64,000 nt of DNA from an uncultured Jannaschia sp. (GCA_947494145.1 CANLTZ010000007.1:174551-238550); one strand, 5' to 3'. Positions 16,663 through 24,823 are shown, counted from the stretch's first letter. Notes: a model not told the origin generated them from the letters alone. Numbers and translations are program-made.

Positions 16663-16730
16663 GTTTCGCATGCGAAACGTCCGAAACGGACCTTTAAGTT
16701 ATTGTTAATAAATTGTTTCGCGTGCGAAAC
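16663..16730. promoter_or_regulatory. Two GTTTCGC-N2-GCGAAAC palindromes with a CtrA-type box, upstream of pheT
   Basis: The palindromes are at 16663-16678 (spacer AT) and 16715-16730 (spacer GT), 52 bp apart, so on the same helix face. Between them is TTAA-GTTATTG-TTAA (16694-16708). The box and second palindrome have the same 6-base spacing as at 34977-35013. They lie in the promoter region of pheT. The binding protein is unknown. Confidence 0.65.
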
Positions 16731-16832
16731 ATCCGGCTCCCCTCCGCCCCGCATCCACCGACGTCAAAGGCTTCAAACCCCCCGCCGCATCAGGTAGGCC
16801 CTCGCCGAGACTTTCCGCGGGACACCTGAACC

Positions 16833-19226
16833 ATGAAATTCACCCTTTCCTGGCTGAAGCACCATCTGGATACCTCCGCCTCTGTCGATGACATCGCCGA
16901 GGCCCTGACCGATCTTGGGCTGGAGGTCGAAGGCATCGAAGACCGCGCCGCCCGGCTGCGGGACTTCACGATCGGCAAGGTCGTCTCTGCCGAAAAGCAC
17001 CCCGATGCGGACCGGCTTCGGGTTTGCCAGGTGGAGACCGATGAAGGCACCAAGCAGATCATCTGCGGCGCGCCCAATGCCCGCGAAGGCATCACCGTCG
17101 TCGTGGCCAAGCCCGGCGTCTATGTCCCGGGCATCGACACGACCATCGGTGTGGGCAAAATCCGCGGCATCGAAAGCTTCGGGATGATGGCCTCCGAGCG
17201 GGAGATGGAGCTGTCGGACGAACATGACGGCATCATCGAGCTTCCATCGGGCGAGGTGGGCCAACGTTTCGTCGATTGGCTGGCCGAACATGATCCCGCC
17301 AAGGTCGATCCGGTGATCGAAATCGCCATCACGCCGAACCGCCCCGACGCTTTGGGCGTGCGCGGTGTCGCCCGCGATTTGGCTGCGCGCGGTCTGGGCG
17401 TCCTGAAGGACCTGCCGGCGCCCGTCATTGACGGCACGTTCCCCAGCCCGGTGGGCGTCACCATCGACGACGACACGCGCGATGGCTGCCCTGTCTTCTG
17501 CCTGCGGATGATCCGCGGCGTGAAGAACGGCCCTTCACCGGCCTGGCTGCAAGACCAGCTTCGCGCCATCGGCCTGCGGCCTATCAGCTTTCTGGTGGAT
17601 GTGACCAATTGGTTCACCTACGACCTGAACCGTCCACTCCATGTCTTCGACGCAGACGTGGTGAAGGGCAACCTGCGCGTCCACCGCGCTGCGGGCGGCG
17701 AGACGCTGACGGCGCTCGACGACAAGGACTACACCTTGCCCGAAGGCGCCATGGTGATCTCGGACGACACCGGCCCCGAAAGCATCGCGGGCATCATGGG
17801 CGGCGTCCATTCCGGTGTGACGGAAAACACGGTCAATGTGCTGGTGGAATCGGCCTATTGGGACCCGGTCCAGATCGCGCTGACGGGCCGCGCGCTCAAG
17901 ATCAACTCCGACGCGCGATACCGCTTCGAACGCGGCGTCGACCCCGCTTTCACACCCGACGGTCTGGACCATGCGTGCCGCATGATCCTGGACCATGCCG
18001 GGGGCGAGGTGTCCGACATGGTGGTGGCGGGCGCGGTGCCGGATACGGCCCGGTCCTACCGGCTCGACACGGCCCGGGTGGAAAGCCTGGTGGGGATGTC
18101 CATCCCGGCGGATGACCAACGCGCGACGCTCACCGCGCTGGGTTTCCGGTTGGAGGGCGATGAGGCCCATGTCCCCCCCTGGCGCCCCGATGTGCAGGGC
18201 GGCGCCGATCTGGTGGAGGAAGTGGCCCGCATCGCGTCGCTCACCAAGCTGGAAGGGCGGCCCATGACGCGCCCGCCCGGCGTGTTGCGCCCGGTGCTGA
18301 CGCCGCTGCAACAGCGCGAACGGATGGCGCGGCGCATGGCGGCGGCTTTGGGCTACGACGAATGCGTGACCTATAGCTTCATCGACCAACGCTCCGCCGC
18401 GTTGTTCGGGGGCGGGACGGACGCGACGCGGCTGGAAAACCCCATCTCATCGGACATGTCCCATATGCGGCCCGCGCTTTTGCCGGGGCTGTTGCAGGCC
18501 GCCGCGCGCAATCAGGCGCGGGGTGTCGCGGACATGGCGCTGTTCGAAGTGGGTGCGGCCTTCCATGGCGGAGAGCCGGGGGAACAGCACTTGCTGCTGA
18601 CCGGGCTGCTGGTGGGCCATAGCGGGCCCAAAGGTGTCCATGGCGACCGCCGCCCGGTGGATGTGTTCGACGCCAAGGCCGATGCCGAGGCCGTGCTGGC
18701 CGCCATCGGCGCACCGGCCCGCGCCCAGGTGCTGCGCGGCGTGCAGGATTGGTGGCATCCCGGCCGGTCGGGCAAGATTTGCCTCGGGCCAAAGAAGGTC
18801 ATGGCCGTGTTCGGGGAAATCCACCCCAAGGTCTTGCGCGACATGGATGTGAAGGGCCCCGCCGTGGGCTTCACCATCTGGCCCGCCGAAGTGCCCTTCC
18901 CCAAAGCCACCGGCGCGTCCCGCGGGGCGCTTGCATTGTCGGACCTGCAAGCGGTCGAACGGGACTTCGCCTTCGTCGTGGATGCGGGCGTCGAGGCCCA
19001 GGCCGTGGTCAACGCCGCCCAGGGTGCCGACAAGGCCCTGATCTCGGGCGTGCGGGTCTTCGACGAGTTCATCGGTGGGTCGTTGGGCGACGGCCGCAAA
19101 TCGCTGGCGATCACGGTCCGGCTGCAACCGACGGAAAAGACCCTGACCGACAAGGAGATCGAGGCCGTGGCGGCGAAGGTCGTGGAGAAGGTCGCGAAGG
19201 CGACGGGGGGGGAGTTGCGAGGGTAG
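16833..19226 (+). CDS. pheT: Phenylalanyl-tRNA synthetase beta subunit PheT
   Basis: A 797-residue subunit of the (alpha-beta)2 enzyme charging tRNA-Phe. Visible parts are the N-terminal MKFTLSWLKHHLDT, the EMAP/tRNA-binding domain (VVSAEKHPDADRLRVCQVE), the B3/B4 editing region (PNRPDALGVRGVARDLAA, PISFLVDVTNW, AMVISDDTGPESIAGIMGG), the B5 core (EVARIASL), and a C-terminal anticodon-binding ferredoxin-like domain (VERDFAFVVD, SLAITVRLQPTEKTLTDKEIE). Length is normal. pheS is not adjacent, unlike E. coli. The upstream region holds a repeat and a candidate complex operator. No terminator hairpin was recognised downstream. Confidence 0.96.
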   Translation: MKFTLSWLKHHLDTSASVDDIAEALTDLGLEVEGIEDRAARLRDFTIGKVVSAEKHPDADRLRVCQVETDEGTKQIICGAPNAREGITVVVAKPGVYVPGIDTTIGVGKIRGIESFGMMASEREMELSDEHDGIIELPSGEVGQRFVDWLAEHDPAKVDPVIEIAITPNRPDALGVRGVARDLAARGLGVLKDLPAPVIDGTFPSPVGVTIDDDTRDGCPVFCLRMIRGVKNGPSPAWLQDQLRAIGLRPISFLVDVTNWFTYDLNRPLHVFDADVVKGNLRVHRAAGGETLTALDDKDYTLPEGAMVISDDTGPESIAGIMGGVHSGVTENTVNVLVESAYWDPVQIALTGRALKINSDARYRFERGVDPAFTPDGLDHACRMILDHAGGEVSDMVVAGAVPDTARSYRLDTARVESLVGMSIPADDQRATLTALGFRLEGDEAHVPPWRPDVQGGADLVEEVARIASLTKLEGRPMTRPPGVLRPVLTPLQQRERMARRMAAALGYDECVTYSFIDQRSAALFGGGTDATRLENPISSDMSHMRPALLPGLLQAAARNQARGVADMALFEVGAAFHGGEPGEQHLLLTGLLVGHSGPKGVHGDRRPVDVFDAKADAEAVLAAIGAPARAQVLRGVQDWWHPGRSGKICLGPKKVMAVFGEIHPKVLRDMDVKGPAVGFTIWPAEVPFPKATGASRGALALSDLQAVERDFAFVVDAGVEAQAVVNAAQGADKALISGVRVFDEFIGGSLGDGRKSLAITVRLQPTEKTLTDKEIEAVAAKVVEKVAKATGGELRG

Positions 19227-19426
19227 GGGCTGTATTGGCGGATCGCGCCCCGCCCCGTTGCTTGAGGTTTTCCGGAAAAGCTTGCATGTCAGGGTGAGAC
19301 GGTCTAAGCGCGTGTTGTTGCGTTACCTCTATCGACAAATCTGCTCCTCTTCGGCTCAGTGTTTCGATCTTGCACTGACCTAACCGAGCTGCCGCATTCC
19401 GTGGGCAGGATATAAGGAGTACGACG

Positions 19427-19633
19427 ATGGCTAATGGCACTGTAAAATGGTTCAATTCTACCAAAGGTTTTGGCTTTATCGCGCCTGAGGGCGGCAGCAA
19501 TGATGTCTTTGTGCATATCTCTGCCGTGGAACGGGCTGGCCTGACGGGCCTGAGTGATAACCAAAAAGTCACCTTCGACATCGAAGCTGGCCGCGATGGG
19601 CGTGAAAGCGCATCGAATATAGCTTTGGCGTAA
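19427..19633 (+). CDS. Cold-shock (CspA-family) RNA-binding protein
   Basis: A 68-residue CSD protein with both RNA-binding motifs: RNP1 [11 protein letters not shown] and RNP2 [10 protein letters not shown]. It binds single-stranded RNA or DNA and acts as an RNA chaperone. AAGGAG at 19414-19419 is a strong ribosome binding site. The roughly 200-base region from pheT to the start is consistent with the long leader typical of csp mRNAs, but no structure was established. Codon use and AT content change just downstream, where the patchy region begins. Confidence 0.92.
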   Translation: MANGTVKWFNSTKGFGFIAPEGGSNDVFVHISAVERAGLTGLSDNQKVTFDIEAGRDGRESASNIALA

Positions 19634-20080
19634 GACCTTTCCCGTTTGTCGCGGGTCTCGAAAAGTCTGAACCACGAGCTTTTCGAAAACGATACAACAG
19701 TAATGCGATGACGGGATATTTTTCGGGAGTGCTGATTTCAGTCTTCTGAAAGATGCTTTGAGGAAAAGTCGATAATCTTGGGGGACGTGTCGGAAACGAT
19801 GCGTCCCCTTTTGGATTGTTGCGTAGTGGCCAAGCTGCTTGTATGAAATAGATGCGTTTTCGTCTTTTTCTCGGTATAACGTAGCGACATCGCCAAGATC
19901 GACTGCCCGAAACTCGCCGCGACTCTTCTTATCCGTTGCGTGTACTTCCGTTCAATTGACTTGACTACGAAGCGAACGGGTATCTATCTAGCGGCGCGTG
20001 AGCCTTTTGGGTTTGCACCATTCAATATGACGGTTTTCGAAAAACCGATGCGTTCGGTTGTTGAAAGCCGTCGTGGATCT

Positions 20081-20347
20081 CTATGGGCAGAGTTTCTTGG
20101 CAATCGACAACGCGGCCTTGTGTTGACGATTCGGAACGAGACGGTCTTTCCAGGTGTCAGTGGTAGGCAGCGCTGCATAAGCGTCATCATCAAATTCAGC
20201 TGCATCGACAACGATCATGACCAGATTGGGCTGCGTTCCCACCGGAAACAGGGCGGAGGCGGCTTCGACGGTGCGAGCAGTATAGTCTTTGCTGGTGATT
20301 TGCTTGTCAATCGAAGCATAGTCGATCCAGTTTCGATTGCTCATCAC
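20081..20347 (-). CDS. Small hypothetical protein (weak candidate)
   Basis: An open frame of 88 residues starting MMSNRNWIDYASIDKQITSK. The composition is protein-like: it alternates hydrophobic strands (NLVMIVVDAAEF) with charged stretches (TWKDRLVPNRQHK), and has none of the Pro/Arg/Ala excess of antisense shadows. I do not recognise a family. It lies in a low-GC island between two MITE-like copies, with no partner gene. It could be a recent arrival, a gene remnant, or chance. Confidence 0.35.
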   Translation of the reverse strand: MMSNRNWIDYASIDKQITSKDYTARTVEAASALFPVGTQPNLVMIVVDAAEFDDDAYAALPTTDTWKDRLVPNRQHKAALSIAKKLCP

Positions 20348-20380
20348 ATACCCATACGACTGAAGTAGATTTGCTACTCT

Positions 20381-20489
20381 GAAGTCGTTTTCGGAAAATC
20401 CGCATTCAGAACTTCCGAAAAGCGCACCCTCATCGCTTCAATGCCGCATGATCGCTCGAAAACTGACGGGTCGGTTTTGCAAGCGCCAC
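20381..20489. repeat. MITE-like element, diverged copy
   Basis: Aligned by eye with 23978-24086, it shares the order TTTTCGGAAAA, CATTCAGAACTT, CCGAAAAGCG, CATCGCTTCAATG, CGAAAACTGACGG, GGTTTTGCAAG, at roughly two thirds identity. The terminal inverted repeats are eroded. Confidence 0.55.
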
Positions 20490-20571
20490 TGTAATCCGGC
20501 ATCTTGTGGAACATTTGCAAGGCGGCCATTGGTGTAATTGTGGCCCGTGGTGGAAAGGCCCCCCCGACCCT

Positions 20572-21753
20572 TCACCCATATTCCCGTTGATCGTCGATAA
20601 CCTTCCCATCATTAGGCAGCCCATCCACCCGCGTCACGCGACCCTTCAGCTTCAACACCTGCGCCACGCTCTCGGCCCAGGCGGGGTCGTCGTGGGTGGC
20701 CTGGACCTGGACTTCCATCGCGTCCATCTCCCCCTCGCGCGTGACGATCACGCGGGCGGCGGTTACCTCCGGGTGGCGGGCGACGAAATCGGCAACCTGT
20801 TCGGGGCGGACGAACATGCCCTTGATCTTGGCGGTCTGATCGGCGCGGCCCATCCAGCCCTTGATGCGCATATTGGTGCGTCCACAGGGGCTTTGCCCCG
20901 GTAACACGGCAGACAGATCGCCGGTGGCGAAGCGGATCAGCGGGTAGTCGGGGTTGAGCGACGTGACCACGACTTCGCCCACCTCGCCCTCGGCCACGGG
21001 GTCGCCGGTGCCGGGGCGGACGATTTCGACGATGACGCCTTCATCGGCGATCATCCCCTCTTGCGCCGGGCTTTCATAGGCGATCTGGCCCAGATCGGCG
21101 GTGGCATAGCATTGCAGCGTGGTGATGCCGCGTTCGGCATATTCGGCCCGCAGGCTGGGGAAGAGCGCGCCGCCCGACACGGCGGCGCGGGTGAAGGCGA
21201 GCGTCTCGCCCATTTCGGCGGCGCGGTCGAGGATGATCTTCAGGTAGTCGGGCGTGCCCGCATAGGCGGTGCAGCCCAGATCGGCGGCGGCGCGCACTTG
21301 AAGGTCGGTCTGGCCGGTGCCCGCGGGCACGACGGTGGCACCCACAGCGCGCGCGCCGCTTTCGAAGATGTGGCCCGCAGGCGTCAGGTGGTAGCCGAAG
21401 CAGTTCTGAACCACGTCCCCCGCCCCGATCCCGCAAGCATGGAGGAAGCGGCCAATGCGCCACCAATCGTGGCTGACACCACCGGGTTCATAGATGGGGC
21501 CGGGGCTTTGGAAGATCTGGGCCGCGTTCGATACTGGCAGGCCGCCGAAGGGGCGCTTGGCGCCTTGCCAATCGACAAGCTGGGATTTGCGCAGCACAGG
21601 CAGCTTGGCGAGGTCGCTCAGCGTCGCGACCTGCGCCCCCGCCAACACGCCATCGCCCCCGGCATAGCGGGCCAGTTGGGCCTGCACGTCGCGCAGCTGC
21701 GCAGCTTCTCGTGCATCGGCGGAGCGGGTCTCCAGGTCGTCGTAATGGCTCAT
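20572..21753 (-). CDS. Phenylacetate-CoA ligase-like (PaaK-family) AMP-forming ligase
   Basis: A 393-residue member of the adenylate-forming PaaK/CapK group, which activates a carboxylic acid to its CoA thioester. Features include VGATVVPAGTGQTDLQ (P-loop-like), AYAGTPDYLKIIL, LQCYATADLGQIAYES, GEVGEVVVTSLNPDYPLIRFATGDL (in parts) and a C-terminal GRADQTAKIKGMFVRPEQV domain. The ATG at 21753 overlaps the App1 stop (ATGA) and is preferred over an upstream in-frame start that lies within App1. No phenylacetate genes (paaA-E, paaZ) are near, so the substrate is unknown. It is last gene of the thpR-App1 operon. Confidence 0.82.
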   Translation of the reverse strand: MSHYDDLETRSADAREAAQLRDVQAQLARYAGGDGVLAGAQVATLSDLAKLPVLRKSQLVDWQGAKRPFGGLPVSNAAQIFQSPGPIYEPGGVSHDWWRIGRFLHACGIGAGDVVQNCFGYHLTPAGHIFESGARAVGATVVPAGTGQTDLQVRAAADLGCTAYAGTPDYLKIILDRAAEMGETLAFTRAAVSGGALFPSLRAEYAERGITTLQCYATADLGQIAYESPAQEGMIADEGVIVEIVRPGTGDPVAEGEVGEVVVTSLNPDYPLIRFATGDLSAVLPGQSPCGRTNMRIKGWMGRADQTAKIKGMFVRPEQVADFVARHPEVTAARVIVTREGEMDAMEVQVQATHDDPAWAESVAQVLKLKGRVTRVDGLPNDGKVIDDQREYG

Positions 21754-22733
21754 GGTAGTCCCCAATGGTGGCGTGCGCCGACAAAGCTGGGCGCGTGGAA
21801 GCATGGCACGCCTGCGGCTGCGATGGCGGCAATGGCGTCTTGGTCGTCGTCACCTTCACCCGGGGCGGGTTCGCGCAGGGCCACGCCCAGGATGCGGCCC
21901 GGATGGCGCAGAACGGCGTCGCGGTAGACCGTCGCATCCTTCTGGCCGCTATCGCCCAGAAGATAGGCGGGCAGGGTGGGATTGGCAGCCAGAATGGTGT
22001 CGATGGCGCGGCCTTTATGGGTGCCGTGGCTGGCACCGATGCCTTCCTCGGTCACGCCCAGATCGCGCAGGAACATCGGGCCCTTTGGCACGCCTTCATG
22101 GGTGAACAACTGGTCAAGGAAGTTGTGCAGGTTCCAGGGGCTGCTGGAGACATAGAAAACCGGGTTGCGCCCGTCTTGGGCCAGCGCGTCGATCAGGTCG
22201 ACCGCGTCGTCATGGGCCTGCCGCGTGGCGGCGGAGCCGGTGAAGGTCATCCAGAGGTTCAGCGCCAGATTGTGCGCGCCCGTCTCAATCACCGTGTCAT
22301 CGATGTCGGAGATGACGAGGTGGGCTGCATCGGGGTGAGGGGTGAAGGCGGGGAAGGGGGTGGCGTCGGTCTGGCCGTCGATGGTGACAGGGGTCTGCGT
22401 CCAGCCGGGTTGGCCCGTATGGGGCAGGGTCAGGGTGACGTAGCCTTCGGCATCCGAGACCGCGCTGTGTCCCCCGGCGGTGACGGTGACGCCCGCCACT
22501 TCATCGGTGATGAAAAGCTTCGCCATCTGCCGCAGGTTCGTCCACTTGGACGTCTGCGGGTCCGGCGTGGTGCGCCGCAGATGGGTCAAGACCCGGCCCC
22601 GCAGCACCAGACCGTCGGGGGAGGCATAGCCGAAATACGGGTCGAGCACTGGGGCGTCGTCCTCCCGGTCGCCGATGCGTTCGAGCCCGCTTTCAATCAG
22701 GCGGGCGGCGCGTTTGGCGAGCGGGGTCAACAT
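21750..22733 (-). CDS. App1-family phosphatase (DUF2183, HAD-like)
   Basis: A 327-residue protein with the App1 catalytic domain. The DxDxT motif is in VISDIDDTVIET, followed by FYVSSSPWNLHNFLDQLF and GDSGQKDATVY, as in yeast phosphatidate phosphatase App1. An N-terminal beta-rich region (about residues 30-130, GLVLRGRVLTHLRR) fits the usual accessory domain. It has no signal peptide. The natural substrate in bacteria is not known; phosphatidic acid is inferred from yeast. It overlaps the next gene by 4 bp and follows the small protein by 25 bp, in one operon. Confidence 0.85.
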   Translation of the reverse strand: MLTPLAKRAARLIESGLERIGDREDDAPVLDPYFGYASPDGLVLRGRVLTHLRRTTPDPQTSKWTNLRQMAKLFITDEVAGVTVTAGGHSAVSDAEGYVTLTLPHTGQPGWTQTPVTIDGQTDATPFPAFTPHPDAAHLVISDIDDTVIETGAHNLALNLWMTFTGSAATRQAHDDAVDLIDALAQDGRNPVFYVSSSPWNLHNFLDQLFTHEGVPKGPMFLRDLGVTEEGIGASHGTHKGRAIDTILAANPTLPAYLLGDSGQKDATVYRDAVLRHPGRILGVALREPAPGEGDDDQDAIAAIAAAGVPCFHAPSFVGARHHWGLP

Positions 22734-22758
22734 GGGCGTGTTTGGTGGCTGTGGCAGG

Positions 22759-23043
22759 TCATGGCAGGCGCAGTGTTACGGGTTTTGTGCCGGGGATGCG
22801 CTCAATTTCTCCGCGCACTTCAAGTTCGAGCCGCACAGTGGTCATGTGCCAGCCGAGTTTGCCCAGATCCGTGAGATGCGCCTCGCTCAGCCTTGCGCCC
22901 GCGCGTTCGGCGATATCGGCGGCTTTGATCTCACCCCCGGCCAATTGGGCCAGCAGTGCATCGCGGCAGGCGTCGAACTTCCATTTCGGTATGTTGGTGG
23001 CACTGGTCCCGGTGGGGGTCCGGCAAGGAATGCGGTCGGTCAT
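22759..23043 (-). CDS. Small conserved hypothetical protein (possible DUF6958-like)
   Basis: A 94-residue protein starting MTDRIPCRTPTGTS. The middle has PKWKFDACRDALLAQL, a helical stretch EIKAADIAERAGARLSEAHL, then LGWHMTTVRLELEVRGEIERI. The helix-helix-strand plan resembles a small winged helix. I recall similar sequences as a domain of unknown function but cannot confirm the name. It overlaps thpR by 4 bp (ATGA) and lies 25 bp before App1, so it belongs to the operon. Confidence 0.7.
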   Translation of the reverse strand: MTDRIPCRTPTGTSATNIPKWKFDACRDALLAQLAGGEIKAADIAERAGARLSEAHLTDLGKLGWHMTTVRLELEVRGEIERIPGTKPVTLRLP

Positions 23044-23582
23044 GCGGCGAGCCTGTAGGTTGCGAGCGGGTCATAGATCGGCCCGTCGGGTGTAAGGGTG
23101 GACGACCAGAGCGTCACGCCGCCCGCCTGCTGGGGGCCAAGCTGGGGCGCGCCCAGCCGGGTCAGGGCAGCGGGCAGGCGGCCCGTATCGGGCGGGGCCG
23201 AGGGCGAGAAGCGCAGAAGCGTCACATGGGGGCGGAAGCGTTCACGGGGCAGGGTGATGCCCGCCTCTGCCACCGCGCGGCGAACGGTGTCGCGCAGCGC
23301 GGTCAGCGTGGGGTCGGGTGCGAGGTCCAGCACGATGGCGCGGGGGCAGTTGGCGCTCAGCAGCGCGAAGGCCAGGGGGCGCAGGGTCGCGGCGGGCAGG
23401 CTGCGCGCTTCGAGGGCGTCGTGCAGGGCTTCCAACGTGATCTCGGCCTGGTCGTCCAGGAAGGCGAGCGTCAGATGCAAGTCGTCTGCATCCACCTTGC
23501 GCCCGCCCGGCACGGCGCCTTGGGCGCGGATCAGCGGGGCGATCCAGGGTTCCGGGACGGGGAGGCCGATGAAGGTTCTCAT
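23040..23582 (-). CDS. thpR: RNA 2',3'-cyclic phosphodiesterase ThpR (2H family)
   Basis: A 180-residue 2H phosphoesterase. It starts MRTFIGLPVPEPW, and the two catalytic HxTx motifs are HLTLAFL near residue 38 and HVTLLRF near residue 122. It opens 2',3'-cyclic phosphates on RNA ends and joins tRNA halves in vitro. The ATG at 23582 is chosen by the family N-terminus, although the frame stays open upstream through a repeat. It is the first gene of an operon of four, all overlapping or closely spaced. The link with lipid phosphatase and ligase genes is unexplained. Confidence 0.9.
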   Translation of the reverse strand: MRTFIGLPVPEPWIAPLIRAQGAVPGGRKVDADDLHLTLAFLDDQAEITLEALHDALEARSLPAATLRPLAFALLSANCPRAIVLDLAPDPTLTALRDTVRRAVAEAGITLPRERFRPHVTLLRFSPSAPPDTGRLPAALTRLGAPQLGPQQAGGVTLWSSTLTPDGPIYDPLATYRLAA

Positions 23583-24065
23583 GATGGGAGGGGTCGGCCA
23601 TATGCCGAGAGGTTTGGAATGACGTGGTTGTGCCTTTGGGGATGCCATAAGTCGCTGTTCTGGGCCAGCGGCACGGCGGTGTTTTGGTATCGGGTCCTTT
23701 TGAGGGCCGCAGGGCAGTATCTTTGACGCTGGAATTTGGGGCGTCCAATGTCGATCCAGCGTCGCGGGACGGCCCGGTTGTGACTGGGTGATGGCCGCGG
23801 ATTCGGCGCAGTATGGGACCTCGTCCACGGCACCAAGAACCGGTCCTAAAGGACTCCGTTCCCGCTGGCTCGCCCGGCCCGGAATCAAGCCCGCAGGGCG
23901 CCGGTCCATCGCCGGACCGGCGATTTGGGTGCCGTTGGTGCATCGCGGGGACGGAGTACGGGTGTTTTAGGCATTAAAGCGGTTTTCGAAAAACCTGAAT
24001 CAGTACTTTCGAAAAACGTCCCGACATCGCATTGACGTTGCACTGTTTCACGAAAAGCTGACGGT
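23583..24065. other. Repeat-filled intergenic gap
   Basis: About 480 bp between thpR and the hypothetical gene ending at 24066. It holds dispersed module A copy 2 (23881-23911) and most of the MITE-like element (23978-24086). Open frames here show no domain character. The thpR promoter must lie in its left part. Confidence 0.6.
23881..23911. repeat. Dispersed repeat module A, copy 2
   Basis: Identical over 31 bp to 5761-5791. It is followed by CCGGACCGGCGAT, which can pair with its own GCCGGTCCATCG end. A partial inverted counterpart (GATGGACCGGC) lies at 24133-24143. Confidence 0.75.
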
Positions 24066-24086
24066 TCAGGTTTTTCGAGAACCGCT
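23978..24086. repeat. MITE-like element with 22-bp terminal inverted repeats
   Basis: The left end 23978-23999 (AGCGGTTTTCGAAAAACCTG plus AA) pairs with the right end 24065-24086, with one mismatch in 22. The interior has further CGAAAA motifs. The total length is 109 bp. Related, more eroded copies lie at about 20381-20489 and 19653-19729. No coding capacity is seen. Confidence 0.75.
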
Positions 24087-24752
24087 ATAGGCGCACCAAA
24101 AGGACCGCCGGATCCCCCAACCGTGGCCAGTTGATGGACCGGCTTGTGCAGGGGCGCGCGTGGAATTGGGTCGTGTTTCAGAGCAAGGGTTGAAAGGGTC
24201 GCACTTCAAGCGCGATCCATTCCCTCGCGGGCGGTTGGTGCGGGAACCAGGCTCGAAAACGGCACGGCCGCGTGTCGTCACACCGGCTGGGGCGGGTCCT
24301 CCGACAGACGCCGGATCAGCTCTTTTCTCGATGTAATCCCACACATGTCTGCGCCAGAGGTCCTGATTCTCAATCAGCCACGTGGCGGTCCATTGTCGTT
24401 CCGCCGCTGTATCGAATTCGTCCTCGTAGAACTTGACGGCCAGGACTTCGGCGATCGCTGCCGCCTTGTCCCGGTCTGAACCCATGAAGGCCCGCAGGAT
24501 GGGGAGCTTTGTGGGCGCCAGGATGAGGTCCTCGTCTTGCGCCATGAACGAGAGACCCTCCTTGTACCAGATTTCCAGCAATTCCAGATCGATGTCGGGG
24601 ATGGGATGGCCCGACGCGGACGCTGTCCCGCCGCAATGGGGGCAGGACCGGTCCAGGGGCAGGTTGTCGAAAAAGGCGGCCTCGTACTTTGTAAGGGGTC
24701 GGGTGTAGTCACGCTTGCAGCGCGCACAGGTGGCCGTGAATTCGTACTTCAT
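24066..24752 (-). CDS. Hypothetical protein with N-terminal zinc ribbon and repeat-derived C-terminus
   Basis: A 228-residue protein of unknown function. The ATG at 24752 gives MKYEFTATCARCKRDYTR followed by DRSCPHCGG, two CxxC pairs that make a zinc ribbon. Residues to about 150 are protein-like (LELLEIWYKEGLSF, WTATWLIENQDLWRRHVWDYIE). From there to the end the sequence becomes Pro/Arg/Ser-rich. The final residues YSGSRKT and the stop codon are encoded by the terminal repeat of the MITE-like element. The original C-terminus was probably replaced by read-through into repeat DNA, so the true family length is unclear. It is divergent from the GrpB gene. Confidence 0.6.
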   Translation of the reverse strand: MKYEFTATCARCKRDYTRPLTKYEAAFFDNLPLDRSCPHCGGTASASGHPIPDIDLELLEIWYKEGLSFMAQDEDLILAPTKLPILRAFMGSDRDKAAAIAEVLAVKFYEDEFDTAAERQWTATWLIENQDLWRRHVWDYIEKRADPASVGGPAPAGVTTRGRAVFEPGSRTNRPRGNGSRLKCDPFNPCSETRPNSTRAPAQAGPSTGHGWGIRRSFWCAYSGSRKT

Positions 24753-24776
24753 TGCGGGCGATGCTCGACGCTGCCG

Positions 24777-24823
24777 CATCTCCGTTGGAACGGAGATGCA
24801 TCTCCTTTCCAACGGAGATGGCG
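24777..24823. promoter_or_regulatory. Nested inverted repeat in a divergent promoter region
   Basis: ATCTCCGTTGG and CCAACGGAGAT form the outer arms, with inner GGAGATGCATCTCC at the centre. Each half is itself nearly palindromic. It lies between the divergent starts at 24752 and 24854, so it may be an operator or an mRNA hairpin. Confidence 0.5.

Larger units (their letters stand above)
19634..20571. other. Low-GC intergenic island with TTTTCGAAAA-type repeats
   Basis: About 940 bp, visibly less GC-rich than the rest of the window. It holds a partial MITE-like copy (about 19653-19729), a short perfect hairpin (CGGTTTT-CGA-AAAACCG, 20031-20047), one weak minus-strand gene candidate (20081-20347), and a fuller MITE-like copy (about 20381-20489). 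The plus-strand frame 19940-20368 overlaps the candidate on the opposite strand and has no domain-like character. Confidence 0.6.

Noticed and set aside
16663..16678. Chromosomal parS site for ParB
   Set aside because: The alphaproteobacterial parS core is GTTTCACGTGAAAC; these palindromes have two extra bases (GC each side of the centre), so they are not called parS.
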